This document shows positions 18,008-25,595 of a stretch of 64,000 nt of DNA, in pieces. The stretch lies in contig NZ_PPXD01000001.1 of assembly GCF_002909375.1 (NCBI RefSeq), positions 62,001 to 126,000 on the forward strand. The letters run 5' to 3'. The notes beneath the pieces are model-generated. The model worked only from the letters and a program-made list of their open reading frames with translations, searched no databases and had not been told where the DNA came from. The DNA comes from Cryobacterium zongtaii. GTDB lineage: Bacteria; Actinomycetota; Actinomycetes; Actinomycetales; Microbacteriaceae. Made by a program: the position numbers and the translations under genes. Positions within the stretch are counted from its first letter, which is position 1, and the number at the start of each line of letters is the position of its first letter.

Positions 18008-18594
18008 CCCGCAAGGTAGTCAGCCCTGACCAGACCTTTTCGATCATCCTGCCCGGGACCTGGGCGGTCATCCCGTTGCAAGACGAAGTGGCCATGACCA
18101 AGCGCATCGTGGCCCTGGTGAAGAAACAGGTCGGCGGCGGTGACCGTGCGGCCCGACTGCGCCGGCAGACCCGCGACGAGTTCGTGAAGACGGCCCAGCA
18201 GGCCCGGGATGCCGGCGCCATTTCGTTCGCTCTGTCGATGGAACTTTTGCCCGGCGTGCCGTTTCCCGCCGCGATGATCACCACTGTGGAGACCTGGCCG
18301 ATATCGGCATCCGCAGATTTGGACCCGGCCGACCGTCTGCGGGCCATGGTGCCCGATGCTGTGGTGCTCGAGCAGCGCAGCGGCCTGGTGGCCCGGCAGG
18401 CCGAAAGCGCCCGGCAGCGGGTGGGCGAGGAAACGGTGCCGTCGCTGCGGGCCACCTATTGGCTGCCGAGGCCGCAGACCGACGATTTGCTGCGCATCAC
18501 GATCTCCGCGCCCATGGTCGACGATGCCGACCTCTTCACCGAACTGTTCGACGCGATCGTTGATTCGATCACCTGGAAGGCCGAGACCCTATGA
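18004..18594 (+). CDS. Hypothetical T7SS-locus protein, 196 aa, PsbP/DUF1795-like start
   Basis: The protein begins VVSPDQTFSIILPGTWAVIPL, a pattern like the first strands of Mog1/PsbP/DUF1795-type folds (a beta strand followed by PxxW). It continues with alternating helices and strands and has no signal peptide. The general layout parallels the upstream 212-aa protein, so the two may be distant paralogues that pair. The GTG start overlaps the preceding gene, and the stop overlaps the next ATG. Function is unknown; the fold suggestion is weak. Confidence 0.58.
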   Translation: MTRKVVSPDQTFSIILPGTWAVIPLQDEVAMTKRIVALVKKQVGGGDRAARLRRQTRDEFVKTAQQARDAGAISFALSMELLPGVPFPAAMITTVETWPISASADLDPADRLRAMVPDAVVLEQRSGLVARQAESARQRVGEETVPSLRATYWLPRPQTDDLLRITISAPMVDDADLFTELFDAIVDSITWKAETL

Positions 18595-19457
18595 CCCAGA
18601 GCACCACCACGCCCGAAGCCACGACCGGTCGCAACGCCCGCGGACTGTTCCTGCTCTCGACCGGGGTGGTGTTCGCCATCGCGGCGGTGGTGATGCTCCT
18701 CATCACCGTGGTCGGTATCTCCACCTTGCAGTCCGACGCGTTAGCCCGAATCAACGAGCAGAACCTGTCGTACCGGGCCGAGTTCGGTTTCGTCGAGCGG
18801 GAGCTCTCGGTGCTCTCCGCCATGACCGCGGTCCCGGCCATGCTGCTGATCGTCGCCGTGTGCTTCCTCATTCCGGGTTACCTGCGCCGACGCGGCGTGA
18901 TCGCCGAACGCGACACCACCTTTTGGCGGGGCGGCTCCCACACCGCCAAGTACAAACCGCTGCCGCTGGGCCTGCACGCGGCGTGGGCACTGCTGCCGTT
19001 GGCCGCGTGGGTGCTGCTCGTGGTGATTCCGCTGCGCAACCTCATCGGCGGTACCGCCTGGCCGGCGGGTCTGAAGGATGAGAACTCCTCGGCGGTATGG
19101 ATGCTGTTGGCCGCGTACGGCGGTCTGGCCGCGGCGCTGTTCGCGGCGATCGTGGTGTCGCTGATCAAGAAGGTCGTCTACACCGCGCGTGTTGCGCGGC
19201 ACCCGGAGGCCGTTGATGGCAGCGCCGGTAAGGGTCTCTGGCGCTGGGTCACCTTCCGCTGGCGCTTCGACCTGTGGCTGGCCGGACTCGGCGGGGCCTT
19301 CGTGGGGCTGTGCTGGATCGCCCTCGGCTTCGACGACACCCCGTTCTTCATCGCCACCCTGGCTATCGGCCTGGCCCTGCTGGCGGCCGGCCTGCTGCTC
19401 GCGGTGAACTACTGGCGTGCCGGCGAGCCCCTGGGCGCGGGCGAGTCCTACTCCTAA
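18591..19457 (+). CDS. Six-helix membrane protein of the T7SS locus
   Basis: The 288-aa protein has about six membrane helices (near residues 19-44, 77-99, 124-147, 168-192, 230-250 and 254-275) and short loops. One extracellular loop between helices 1 and 2 is polar (residues about 45-76). It overlaps the upstream gene by 4 nt and ends the unit that includes the putative substrate. It has no ubiquitin-like N-terminus and only six helices, so I do not call it EccD. Membrane-bound immunity protein or secretion component are both possible. Confidence 0.62.
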   Translation: MTQSTTTPEATTGRNARGLFLLSTGVVFAIAAVVMLLITVVGISTLQSDALARINEQNLSYRAEFGFVERELSVLSAMTAVPAMLLIVAVCFLIPGYLRRRGVIAERDTTFWRGGSHTAKYKPLPLGLHAAWALLPLAAWVLLVVIPLRNLIGGTAWPAGLKDENSSAVWMLLAAYGGLAAALFAAIVVSLIKKVVYTARVARHPEAVDGSAGKGLWRWVTFRWRFDLWLAGLGGAFVGLCWIALGFDDTPFFIATLAIGLALLAAGLLLAVNYWRAGEPLGAGESYS

Positions 19458-19736
19458 CCCGGGTCTTCACCTCGCGCCGTCCGTTGGCCGTCGAACGTAA
19501 AGGCGGAGATCCTCGGCCGGGGTCGGCGTGTCGTGGCGCACAGCACGGCGCTTCCCGAAAAACTCCGCCTTTACCGACGGATGCGTCTCACCTCGTTCGA
19601 CCCGGTCGGCCAGCGGCGGGGGAGAGCATGGGGAGTGCTGCCCATTCCGCATTGCGACCTGGGTTCGTTAGGTTGTACGTAGTCGGTCGGCCTTTGGGGG
19701 TTGGCCCCGAACTACTAATAAGAGGAGCAGTAACTC
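19458..19736. other. 279-nt gene-free interval with a 12-bp inverted repeat
   Basis: GTAAAGGCGGAG (19497-19508) recurs as its exact complement CTCCGCCTTTAC (19563-19574), with 54 nt between. No coding potential of the local type is evident. A weak promoter pattern, TTGCGA (19652-19657) - 18 nt - TACGTA (19676-19681), lies ahead of the WXG100 gene. The repeat could end the upstream transcript or bind a regulator. Confidence 0.5.
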
Positions 19737-20033
19737 ATGGCGAATATGAACGTAACTTACGGCGAAATGAACGATGCGTCGCGCAGCCTGATCGCTGGCA
19801 AGGACGACCTCACCGCCAAGCTGTCCCAGCTGCAGAGCCTGGTCAACAACCTCGTCGCCGGTGGCTTCGTCACCGACGCCGCGTCGGGCGCCTTCCACAC
19901 CTCGTACGAGCAGTTCACCAAGGGCACCACCGAGGCCGTCAACGGCCTCCAGGGCATGTCGGAGTTCCTCACCCGGGCGGCCACCGCCCTGGAGAACGTC
20001 GACAGCGAGCTCGCCCGCGGCATCGGCGGCTAA
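19737..20033 (+). CDS. WXG100-family protein (ESAT-6-like)
   Basis: The 98-aa helical-hairpin protein is of typical WXG100 length. The hairpin turn reads AGGFVTDAASGAF (residues 41-53), the variant in which the W-x-G motif is replaced by G-F-V-T, and there is no Trp anywhere. It ends in a flexible Gly tail (GIGG). The ATG has an AGAGGAG site upstream. A near-perfect 14-bp terminator follows the gene, so it forms a one-gene transcript, as expected for an abundant small secreted protein. It is probably exported as a dimer by the upstream ATPase. Confidence 0.85.
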   Translation: MANMNVTYGEMNDASRSLIAGKDDLTAKLSQLQSLVNNLVAGGFVTDAASGAFHTSYEQFTKGTTEAVNGLQGMSEFLTRAATALENVDSELARGIGG

Positions 20034-20050
20034 TTCCGCTTCTTCAGAGC

Positions 20051-20081
20051 AAAGGCGTGACCGGATTCCGGTCACGCCTTT
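20051..20081 (+). terminator. Strong stem-loop after the WXG100 gene
   Basis: AAAGGCGTGACCGG (20051-20064) pairs perfectly with CCGGTCACGCCTTT (20068-20081) around a 3-nt loop. It begins 18 nt after the WXG100 stop. The stem is long and GC-rich; the T run is only the last stem bases. Confidence 0.8.
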
Positions 20082-20144
20082 GGTCAATCCGCACCACCCC
20101 AAGCCACAAGCCCCACACCGAGCAGCCAACCCCAGGGAGACCGC

Positions 20145-20633
20145 ATGTACGGCGATATGGCGGCACTCGGCCGGCAGTCCACCGAGCTGCGCGCCCTGGC
20201 GGAGGACACCCGCACCCGCGCCACCACGCTGCGCTCGGCCGTGGGAACCACCTGGGTATCGTCCGCCGCGGCGACCTTCATCGAACAGCTCGGTCAGCGG
20301 GCCAACAACCTCGACGCCTCCGCCACATCGCTCGACGAGGCGGCTGACGCGATCGACGCCCACATCCGCTCGGTCGAAGCCGTGAAACAGGCCATCGTCG
20401 AAGCGGAACAGTGGATTTCCGAGCGCTGGAACGACGCCGCCCGGCTGGTGGGAAACACCGTCGAGGTGATCACCGAGGGCGCCGAGAACGTCTTCGAGTT
20501 CTTTGGCACCGAGGTGCCCCGCGCGCTCGTGAGCGAAGCCGACGAACTCATCCGCACGGTGCGGGAACTGCCGACACCGGGCTCGCCCGGCTGGCTCGAC
20601 CTGGCCGACACCTTCCACCGACGGGGCTGGTAA
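20145..20633 (+). CDS. WXG100-like protein with C-terminal extension
   Basis: The 162-aa protein has a WXG100-like first half: two long helices flank a turn reading TTWVSSAAATF, with W37-V-S39 in the position of W-x-G. A further 70 residues are helical, with an amphipathic stretch (RLVGNTVEVI...NVFEFF) and a Pro/Gly-rich end. AGGGAG precedes the ATG at a normal distance. It starts a tight run of four genes ending at the lipoprotein. It is likely a secreted partner of the larger protein encoded two genes downstream. Confidence 0.72.
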   Translation: MYGDMAALGRQSTELRALAEDTRTRATTLRSAVGTTWVSSAAATFIEQLGQRANNLDASATSLDEAADAIDAHIRSVEAVKQAIVEAEQWISERWNDAARLVGNTVEVITEGAENVFEFFGTEVPRALVSEADELIRTVRELPTPGSPGWLDLADTFHRRGW

Positions 20634-20635
20634 CA

Positions 20636-21589
20636 ATGGCTTTCTCCACCGCGCCCATCTCCCCGACCACGCCTGCACGGTTCGGCCTCACCGCCGACCA
20701 GCTGCACCTGCTGCAGAGCCGCTGCCCCGACCTCACTCTGCCGGCCGAGTTCTACTCCGATTGGGCCGCCGAGGTGCCCGAGATCGAACGCGCCGAACGG
20801 ATGCTCGTCGCCGAACTCGGTCTCATCGACCAGGGCCTGCTGCGGGCGGCGCCCACCGACACCCCCACCGCAGCACCCATCGACACCCACTCCGACACCT
20901 TCGCGGCCCGGGTGCACCCGGCCGTGCTCGGCTTCCTCGGCCTGTTCACCGAACCCGCCCTGCTCCTGGCCGTGCACTCCTGGGGCGGCGGCCGCACCAT
21001 CGTGCAAACCATCGCCGTGCGCGCCGGCTTCGCCGCCTCCCTGGTGCGCGGCCAACGACTGGACGACCACGGCGGCCATCCCGCCAACGAGGATGCCGTG
21101 GAACTTTCCGCGTTCCCCGTTTCGGCCCTGATCGGCGAAACGCTGCGCTCGCTCGTGCGCCTCGAACCGAAAAAGAGGCCAAGACCCCCGCACGGCAGGT
21201 CCGCCGCCGCCGTCGTGCTGCCGCTCACCCTGGCGCAGGGCATGATCGGCGCCATCCGCACCGGCAACCCCGAGATCATCCACGCCGCCGCGCTCACGGT
21301 GGGGCTGCCGCAGGCCGAACAAGTCCTCGAAGGGCCCGCGTTCGGCATCGACGCCGGCTACAGCGTCGCGGCGACCTCCCTCACCGGCGACAGCCTCGCC
21401 GTGCACTGGTTCCGCAGCGCGGCCGGCTGGTTCCAGATGAGCGCGGACACCCCACTGGTGGGTCGCATCGAGTCCACCGTCGACTTCGTCGACTCCAGCC
21501 GGGTGCGCATCGAGACCACCGGCCCGGCCGCGATCACCGGCCAGGTCACCACCGCCATCGGCTCGCTGCTCGGGGTGCTCCGTGGCTGA
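20636..21589 (+). CDS. Possible EspG-like T7SS chaperone, 317 aa
   Basis: The cytoplasmic-looking 317-aa protein has no signal peptide or membrane helix. The alternation of helices and strands, the internal duplication-like layout and the late segment DSLAVHWFRSAAGWFQMS (followed by several strands and a final long helix) recall EspG proteins, which bind PE-PPE-type substrates. Similarity is only at this pattern level. I chose the ATG at 20636, 3 nt after the upstream stop; the open frame extends further upstream only as an overlap. The end overlaps the lipase-like gene by 8 nt, which suits a dedicated chaperone. Confidence 0.5.
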   Translation: MAFSTAPISPTTPARFGLTADQLHLLQSRCPDLTLPAEFYSDWAAEVPEIERAERMLVAELGLIDQGLLRAAPTDTPTAAPIDTHSDTFAARVHPAVLGFLGLFTEPALLLAVHSWGGGRTIVQTIAVRAGFAASLVRGQRLDDHGGHPANEDAVELSAFPVSALIGETLRSLVRLEPKKRPRPPHGRSAAAVVLPLTLAQGMIGAIRTGNPEIIHAAALTVGLPQAEQVLEGPAFGIDAGYSVAATSLTGDSLAVHWFRSAAGWFQMSADTPLVGRIESTVDFVDSSRVRIETTGPAAITGQVTTAIGSLLGVLRG

Positions 21590-23303
21590 GCCCACGTTCA
21601 CCGTGTCCGGGGGAGCGGGCGGCATCGGCGCGAACCTCGACGACATGCGCACCGAATCCGGGCACCTCGCCGCGATGGCCCAGCAGCTCGTGGACCAGGC
21701 CCTCACCGCGGCCGGCATCGCAGTGGACGGCGACCTGCTGGCCTCCGCCGTCCTCTCGCCGATCACCGCGGCGGCCGCCGAGCAGCAGATCGTGTTCGCC
21801 ACCGGCCAGATGCTGCTCTTCGCCACCGAGGCCGGCGTCACCGCGGTGTTCCTGGCCGGCGCCGTGGATGCCTACGAAGCCGTTGACCGTAGCCTGTCGA
21901 TCCTGGCCGACGCGGCCGCGAACACCACGACCTTCTTCATCGGGGTGATGGCCGTGCCGCTGGCCGTGGGCCTCGCCGCCGTGGCCGCCGCCGATGTGGC
22001 CCTGGTCTACGTGGCCGGGTACGGCGGCGAAGCGCTCGAGTCGCTCGGTGAGGGCCTAAACGAGACCCTGGCCGACCCGTGGAAACTCGCCCTGCCCGGC
22101 GTCTTCCTGGGCAGCCTGGCAGTGAACACCGTCGACGCCTACGACTCCGACGAGGCTCAGGAGACCGTGGCCGGCACTCTCGCCGACCAGCTGGCCCAGC
22201 TCAACGAGCTGGCGGGGGAGAACGCCTGGGCGGTCGACCTGATCGCACAGGGCGCCCCGGGGCTCCTCGCCGGTCTTACCCTGCCGCTCGCACTGGTCCT
22301 CGGTCCGGTTCGCACCCGGCTGGCGTTGACGGCACTCACCGGGGTGCCGTGGCCGCCCACCAGCTACGAACAGGCCCTGCAGGCCATCATCGGCGGCGGC
22401 AACAAGGCCGGCCTCTTCGAGGACGGCCCGCTGCTCACCCGCGACGACCTGATCAACCCGCCGGAAATCATCGGTCCGGATGTCGCCACCCCCACCAGCC
22501 TCGAGGGACTGTTCGCCGGGTCGGCGCAGATCGACAAGTACGACACCTCCGCCACGGGCGACGAGGACGCGCTGGCGCGCATCCGAATCACCGAGGTGCC
22601 CGGCAACCCGCCGAGTTTCATCGTGCAGGTGCCCAGCACCCAGGTGTGGGACCCGGCCGCCGGCAGCACCCCGAACGACGTCACCGCAGACACCCACGCC
22701 ATGCTGGCCCAGCAGACGGCGCTCTCCAGCGCCGTGGATGCGGCGATGCGGGAGGCCGGCATCACCAACGAGAATCCCGTGATGATCCAGGGCTTCAGCC
22801 TGGGCGGCATCGTCGCCGGGCAGATGGCGGCCGACCCGAGCCTGAACTACAACTTCACCCATGTCGTCACCGGGGGCTCACCCGTCGCCAACTTCGACAT
22901 CCCCAGCGACGTGCAGGTGCTCTCGCTCGAATTCGACGAAGACCCGGTGGCCAAGCTCGACGGCCACAACAACCCGGACGCCGCGAACTGGACCACCGTG
23001 CAGGCGCCTGCCCCGTCGCTGCCGGGCGACAACGGTGTGCCGGTCGGTATCGCCGGCGAACAGGGCGCCCACAACGCCGAACGGTACGCGATCACGGCCG
23101 GCGAGGTCGAGGGCTCCTCCGATCCCAGCATCGCCGCGTGGACCGACTCCGCGGCGGGGTACTTCCCGGACGCGGGCGACAAGCTCGAAGTGACAATGAT
23201 CACCGACCCCGAAACCCACATCACCACGACCACCACAACCAACACCGAAACCGGTGCGGTCGTATCCGAAACCACCGACTACGGAGCGCAACGCCAACCA
23301 TGA
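21582..23303 (+). CDS. Putative T7SS-exported lipase/esterase with helical N-terminal domain
   Basis: The 573-aa protein has no Sec signal. Residues 1-110 form helices with a hairpin-type export region that includes DAYEAVD, in which Y98 and D102 match the YxxxD/E T7SS motif. A hydrophobic stretch follows (about 112-150), then a linker. The C-terminal half is an alpha/beta hydrolase: GFSLG nucleophile elbow with Ser406, an acid in DEDPV (Asp454), and the His in GAHNAERY (His497). These are ordered Ser-Asp-His as in class 3 lipases and PE-PPE serine hydrolases. The tail is Thr-rich. The GTG start overlaps the upstream gene, and the stop overlaps the lipoprotein ATG. Substrate is unknown; a phospholipase effector is a plausible reading. 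Confidence 0.75.
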   Translation: MAEPTFTVSGGAGGIGANLDDMRTESGHLAAMAQQLVDQALTAAGIAVDGDLLASAVLSPITAAAAEQQIVFATGQMLLFATEAGVTAVFLAGAVDAYEAVDRSLSILADAAANTTTFFIGVMAVPLAVGLAAVAAADVALVYVAGYGGEALESLGEGLNETLADPWKLALPGVFLGSLAVNTVDAYDSDEAQETVAGTLADQLAQLNELAGENAWAVDLIAQGAPGLLAGLTLPLALVLGPVRTRLALTALTGVPWPPTSYEQALQAIIGGGNKAGLFEDGPLLTRDDLINPPEIIGPDVATPTSLEGLFAGSAQIDKYDTSATGDEDALARIRITEVPGNPPSFIVQVPSTQVWDPAAGSTPNDVTADTHAMLAQQTALSSAVDAAMREAGITNENPVMIQGFSLGGIVAGQMAADPSLNYNFTHVVTGGSPVANFDIPSDVQVLSLEFDEDPVAKLDGHNNPDAANWTTVQAPAPSLPGDNGVPVGIAGEQGAHNAERYAITAGEVEGSSDPSIAAWTDSAAGYFPDAGDKLEVTMITDPETHITTTTTTNTETGAVVSETTDYGAQRQP

Positions 23304-23833
23304 ACGGCCAGCACCGATCGTTGACGACCCGCCGAACGGCTCTGCTCGTCGTCGCAACCCTGACTGCGGTAACGCTGGGCGGATGCGTCGCCGTCGGCCG
23401 GTCCGGCCAGCCCGCGTCCACGTCACCGAACGACCCGGCATCCGACAGCCGGACGACGGCGCAGGTCACCGACGAGCTGGGCCAGCTGCCCGGAGTGAGC
23501 GCCGCGTTTGTGTCGACCGGGCCGGTGGGGCTGCCCAACCAACTGGAACTGACCGTCGGGCTCAACCTCGAGGCCGGTTACCCGGGGGACGTGCCCGCCC
23601 TGCTGGACTACACGCTCGCCATGGCCTGGTCCGCAACCGTTGAGCAACCCACCACCACGGCGGCCGTGGCGTTCCGGGACGGGGATTCGGCACTGGACCT
23701 GGCTCCGGCCGCAGCTGCCCTCGGCTGGACGGGCATGACCGGCCCCACCCTCGCCGTTTCCATGGACGAGATGGCCGACCGGTACGGTCCCTGGCCCGGC
23801 CCGGTGCCGGAGAAGCCGGCCGCGCTGGGCTGA
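23300..23833 (+). CDS. Predicted lipoprotein, candidate immunity partner of the lipase
   Basis: The 177-aa protein has a basic N-terminus, a hydrophobic signal (about residues 13-28) and a lipobox ending LGGC, so it should be lipid-anchored on the outer face of the membrane. The exposed part is about 145 aa, with Ser/Pro/Thr-rich linker residues followed by an alpha/beta domain. No named family is apparent. The ATG overlaps the lipase-like stop (ATGA), so the two are made together. By analogy with firmicute T7SS phospholipases, whose immunity proteins are lipoproteins, it may protect the cell surface from the partner enzyme. Confidence 0.78.
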   Translation: MNGQHRSLTTRRTALLVVATLTAVTLGGCVAVGRSGQPASTSPNDPASDSRTTAQVTDELGQLPGVSAAFVSTGPVGLPNQLELTVGLNLEAGYPGDVPALLDYTLAMAWSATVEQPTTTAAVAFRDGDSALDLAPAAAALGWTGMTGPTLAVSMDEMADRYGPWPGPVPEKPAALG

Positions 23834-23893
23834 CCCCACGGCTCGATACCATGGCGTAATGACTTGTGCCATTTTCACCCCCGAGCCGCGCGC

Positions 23894-24535
23894 GTGACGC
23901 GCACCGGTTCTGTACCCATCGTCGACCCGTCCGAGCGTCCGCAGCGGGTGCCGCACTCCCGGTTCGAGAACGTGGTGGCGCTGTTCATCGGCACCTTCGC
24001 CGTCTCGTTCGGGCTGTACCTGCTCAAAGAGGTCGGGGTGGCCACCGGCGGCACCGCCGGTATCGCGCTGCTGGCCAGCTACGTCACCAGCTGGTCGTTC
24101 GGTGTGTGGTTCGTACTGGTCAACCTGCCATTCTTCGCGCTGGCGATCTGGCGGATGGGCTGGCGCTTCACAGTGAAGACCCTCGTCGCCGTGGTGCTGG
24201 TCTCGGTCTTCTCCGAGGTGCACCCGCTGCTGCTGGAGATTCGGCACATTGAGCCGATCTACGCCACGCTGCTGGGCAGTCTGTTGGCCGGCATCGGTCT
24301 CATCGTGTTGTTCAGGCACCAGGCCAGCCTGGGCGGGGTCAACATCCTCGCGTTGTACCTGCAGAAGAGCCGCGGATGGCGCGCCGGCTACGTGCAGCTC
24401 GTCGTCGACGTGCTCATCGTGCTCGCCGCTTTCGCGACGCTGCCGTTGCCGATGGTGCTGCTCTCGGTGGTGGGTGCGGTCATCCTCAACATGATCATCG
24501 CCATGAACCACCGCCCCGACCGCTACTTCGGCTAA
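23894..24535 (+). CDS. YitT-family membrane protein
   Basis: The protein of about 213 aa has five to six membrane helices and the YitT/DUF161 pattern (ALFIGTFAVSFGLYLLKEVGVATGGTAGIA, then a SLGGVNILALYL segment). It lacks the C-terminal DUF2179 domain found in longer relatives. Function in the family is unresolved. I chose the GTG at 23894; a TTG at 23864 is also in frame, and neither has a clear ribosome site. It lies 60 nt after the lipoprotein gene and may be transcribed separately. Confidence 0.8.
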   Translation: MTRTGSVPIVDPSERPQRVPHSRFENVVALFIGTFAVSFGLYLLKEVGVATGGTAGIALLASYVTSWSFGVWFVLVNLPFFALAIWRMGWRFTVKTLVAVVLVSVFSEVHPLLLEIRHIEPIYATLLGSLLAGIGLIVLFRHQASLGGVNILALYLQKSRGWRAGYVQLVVDVLIVLAAFATLPLPMVLLSVVGAVILNMIIAMNHRPDRYFG

Positions 24536-24559
24536 TCAGCCCGCCGGGCCCGGTCCGCT

Positions 24560-24578
24560 GGTTGAGCTTGTCGAAACC
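24560..24578. repeat. Dispersed 19-bp palindromic repeat, copy 1
   Basis: GGTTGAGCTTGTCGAAACC is an imperfect palindrome of the GGTYGAGCYTGTCGARACC type. It lies 25 nt after the YitT-family gene stop. Related copies lie near 25276, 26452, 30103, 40581 and 51768, all between genes. Confidence 0.75.
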
Positions 24579-24603
24579 TGGTGACTCCGGGGCCGGCAGC
24601 GAC

Positions 24604-24609
24604 TAAACT
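24604..24609 (+). promoter_or_regulatory. -10 box for a leaderless transcript
   Basis: TAAACT ends 8 nt before the ATG at 24618, and no ribosome site is present. This is the spacing of leaderless actinobacterial genes, where transcription starts at or next to the start codon. Confidence 0.45.
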
Positions 24610-24617
24610 TGACAGCC

Positions 24618-25259
24618 ATGGATGCATCCATCGAGTCGCGGGTCGACCGCGAGGTCGAGGCCTGGTTGCGTTGGGTTCCGCGGTGGAGGCCCGGCACGCA
24701 CCGGGCACGCTCCAGACTCTGCCAACACTGCTTCGGCTCCCCGGTGCTGCGCGCCGCCGGACTCGACACCGATGTGCCTCACGCCGTGCAGCATCCGCTC
24801 TCAATGCGTATGAAGACGCTCGTCGACGACGAGGTGGAGACGTACACCGCGCAAAGCCTGCCGCTCCTCAACCGCGAGCTTGGCCTTATCGAACTGCGCC
24901 GTGCCGCGCAGGCGTACCGGCCACTAGAGGGCCTCGAGCCGGAGTTCGACGGCATCGACCTCGACCCGCCCGCCGAGCCGGGCTCTCCGTACCTGTTCAC
25001 CTTCGAAGAGTTCGTACAGCCCCTCACCGCCGACGATCCCGAGCTCGTGCCGCCGCCGCTGAGCATCGAGGAAAAGGCGGGCCTGCGGGTGGAGATGCGG
25101 CTGGCGGATGACTACGCCACCCTGGTGGGCAAGCGGGTCTGCGCCGACCTGCGCGGGCACCGCGCCGAGCTGCAGCAGGCCATCGCCGCGTTCGTGGAAC
25201 CGCAGGTGCAGGCGCTGCTGGCCGATCTGGGCAGCACGCTGGACCCGCACAGTACGTGA
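24618..25259 (+). CDS. Conserved-looking hypothetical protein, 213 aa
   Basis: I do not recognise this protein. It is soluble and acidic, with a basic N-terminus (RWVPRWRPGTHRAR) followed by a single CxxC pair (LCQHCFG), then helical segments and a Pro-rich acidic middle (about residues 112-152). The ATG at 24618 has a -10 box 8 nt upstream, which suggests a leaderless mRNA. It stands alone between the T7SS region and the ribosomal operon. Confidence 0.7.
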   Translation: MDASIESRVDREVEAWLRWVPRWRPGTHRARSRLCQHCFGSPVLRAAGLDTDVPHAVQHPLSMRMKTLVDDEVETYTAQSLPLLNRELGLIELRRAAQAYRPLEGLEPEFDGIDLDPPAEPGSPYLFTFEEFVQPLTADDPELVPPPLSIEEKAGLRVEMRLADDYATLVGKRVCADLRGHRAELQQAIAAFVEPQVQALLADLGSTLDPHST

Positions 25260-25595
25260 GCAGATCGGCTTGCGGGGTCGCGACAGGCTCGACCGACGGG
25301 GCTCGCTTGACCCACCACCCCGGCGGGGTTTAGAATTATCCGGTGTGCGCTTTGTCGTGCGCTTCAGTTATGCCGCTTCGTTGTCTGACATCGGGTTGCA
25401 CTTCAGACGCCCCGACACTCCACGCAAACAGGGTTTGCTCTCCGAGCGGCCCCCACGGCATACCCACCAGAACGACCGGAAGTAATTCCGTGATGTCCGG
25501 AGGGTCCAGATGAACTCGATGAGTACTGAGAAGTGCGATTCGAATGCTTTGACATCAGTCAGCTGTCACCGTGCAGCAAAAACAAGGAGTTATTA
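25260..25595 (+). other. 336-nt leader region of the rpsL operon
   Basis: There is no gene. The interval holds a copy of the 19-bp palindrome family (25276-25294, GGTCGCGACAGGCTCGACC), a sigma70-type promoter at 25307-25336 and about 250 nt of untranslated leader before rpsL. The leader ends with an AAGGAG ribosome site at 25584-25589. Such a long leader could carry autoregulation by S12 or S7, but no known motif was identified. Confidence 0.6.
25307..25336 (+). promoter_or_regulatory. Promoter of the rpsL-rpsG-fusA operon
   Basis: TTGACC (25307-25312) and TAGAAT (25331-25336) are separated by 18 nt. This is a good match to the principal sigma factor consensus and the best in the interval. 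Transcription would start near 25343. Confidence 0.6.

Noticed and set aside
18591..19457. EccD-type channel protein
   Set aside because: There are only six membrane helices and no ubiquitin-like N-terminal domain, so the name is not supported.
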